Shown piece by piece: positions 63,758 through 64,000 of a stretch of DNA of 64,000 nucleotides. The notes below the pieces were generated by a model that had not been told where the DNA came from, did not search any database, and saw only the letters and a program-made list of their open reading frames with translations. The stretch spans positions 2,687,353 to 2,751,352 of the forward strand of contig NZ_CP047080.1 in NCBI RefSeq assembly GCF_030408595.1, in the 5' to 3' direction. The translations under genes and the position numbers were made by a program. Source of the DNA: Corynebacterium canis. Its GTDB lineage: Bacteria > Actinomycetota > Actinomycetes > Mycobacteriales > Mycobacteriaceae. Numbering within the stretch: the stretch's first letter is position 1; every line of letters begins with the position of its first letter.

Positions 63758-64000
63758 GCGCCATCGTGCCGATAGGCCGGGAGGGCGAAAGGGTTGGCTC
63801 GGCAGCGTCACCAAGCAATAAGCCGCTAGTTAGCACGCAATCGAGTCGATTTGCTGGCTGGCGAAGGTGGGCAACCGCTGGGGGTGTGGCGGAAGCTAGG
63901 GCAACCACGAAATGAGTGCTTCGCGTTGAAGTATGCGGCAGCTACCGAATGCATATTCGCCCAAAATGGGAGCGTTTATTGCGCACGAAATGGGCAGCAG

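Larger units (their letters stand above)
62665..64000. other. Gene-free end of the window with repeats
   Basis: About 1.3 kb after the Mrp operon. It contains two hairpin-repeat copies (D and E), a 27-bp tandem repeat near 63674..63757, and no convincing reading frame. Confidence 0.6.

Noticed and set aside
63563..63775. Frame encoding a Cys/Ala/Pro repeat near the window end
   Set aside because: It is only the translation of a 27-bp tandem DNA repeat.

Overview
The window looks like a chromosome segment of a Corynebacterium species. The evidence is a groEL copy with a CIRCE operator next to two porH/porA-like micro-genes and ppk2, an ftsH-folE-folP-folB-folK run flanked by tilS, hpt, dacB and ppa, DUF6779 and DUF3180 genes, a DIP1984-like gene, and moderately high GC with many ATGA/GTGA gene overlaps. 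The species cannot be named from the sequence alone.

Layout. (1) 0-11.1 kb: a TetR regulator, a DIP1984-like gene, and a glycerolipid group (glpD, an alkyl-DHAP-synthase-like flavoprotein, a diacylglycerol-kinase-like lipid kinase). Then lysS, an SPFH membrane protein with an Arc-like ribbon-helix-helix partner, and the nitric-oxide defence pair nsrR-hmp. (2) 11.9-19.5 kb, minus strand: ftsH-folE-folP-folB-folK-DUF3180-DUF6779, ending in two reduced genes, a short DUF2520-like protein and a PanC-like protein without its N-terminal catalytic motif. (3) 19.7-26.5 kb: an MFS exporter, hpt-tilS-dacB, divergent ppa-rhodanese, and a MarR regulator. (4) 26.5-30.3 kb: a Pls-type membrane-bound non-ribosomal peptide synthetase. 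(5) 30.3-33.8 kb: an IS481-like element with tandem 24-bp subterminal repeats, then two 31-residue tryptophan-rich micro-ORFs that are not obvious from ordinary ORF calling. (6) 33.8-37.6 kb: ppk2, porA-like, porH-like, groEL. (7) 37.6-53.9 kb: nine tightly packed minus-strand genes encoding a P-loop GTPase, a GTPase-associated-protein-1 homologue, two von Willebrand A proteins (one cytosolic, one exported with a membrane anchor), a tubulin-like protein and membrane or proline-rich partners. This is the best candidate for an incompletely described system. (8) 54.1-62.7 kb: an M20 dipeptidase, a free-standing LeuA-regulatory-domain-like protein behind a structured leader, and an Mrp Na+/H+ antiporter operon. 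(9) 62.7-64.0 kb: no convincing gene, but two copies of a repeat.

Five copies of a 150-280-bp repeat lie in gene gaps at 11.4, 21.3, 21.9, 62.8 and 63.3 kb, all in the same orientation. They carry a 14-bp stem that is perfect in the copies I compared apart from one base in the 21.3-kb copy, plus a second, shorter stem. They are not explained by any gene.

All assignments come from reading motifs and gene order. No database search was run.
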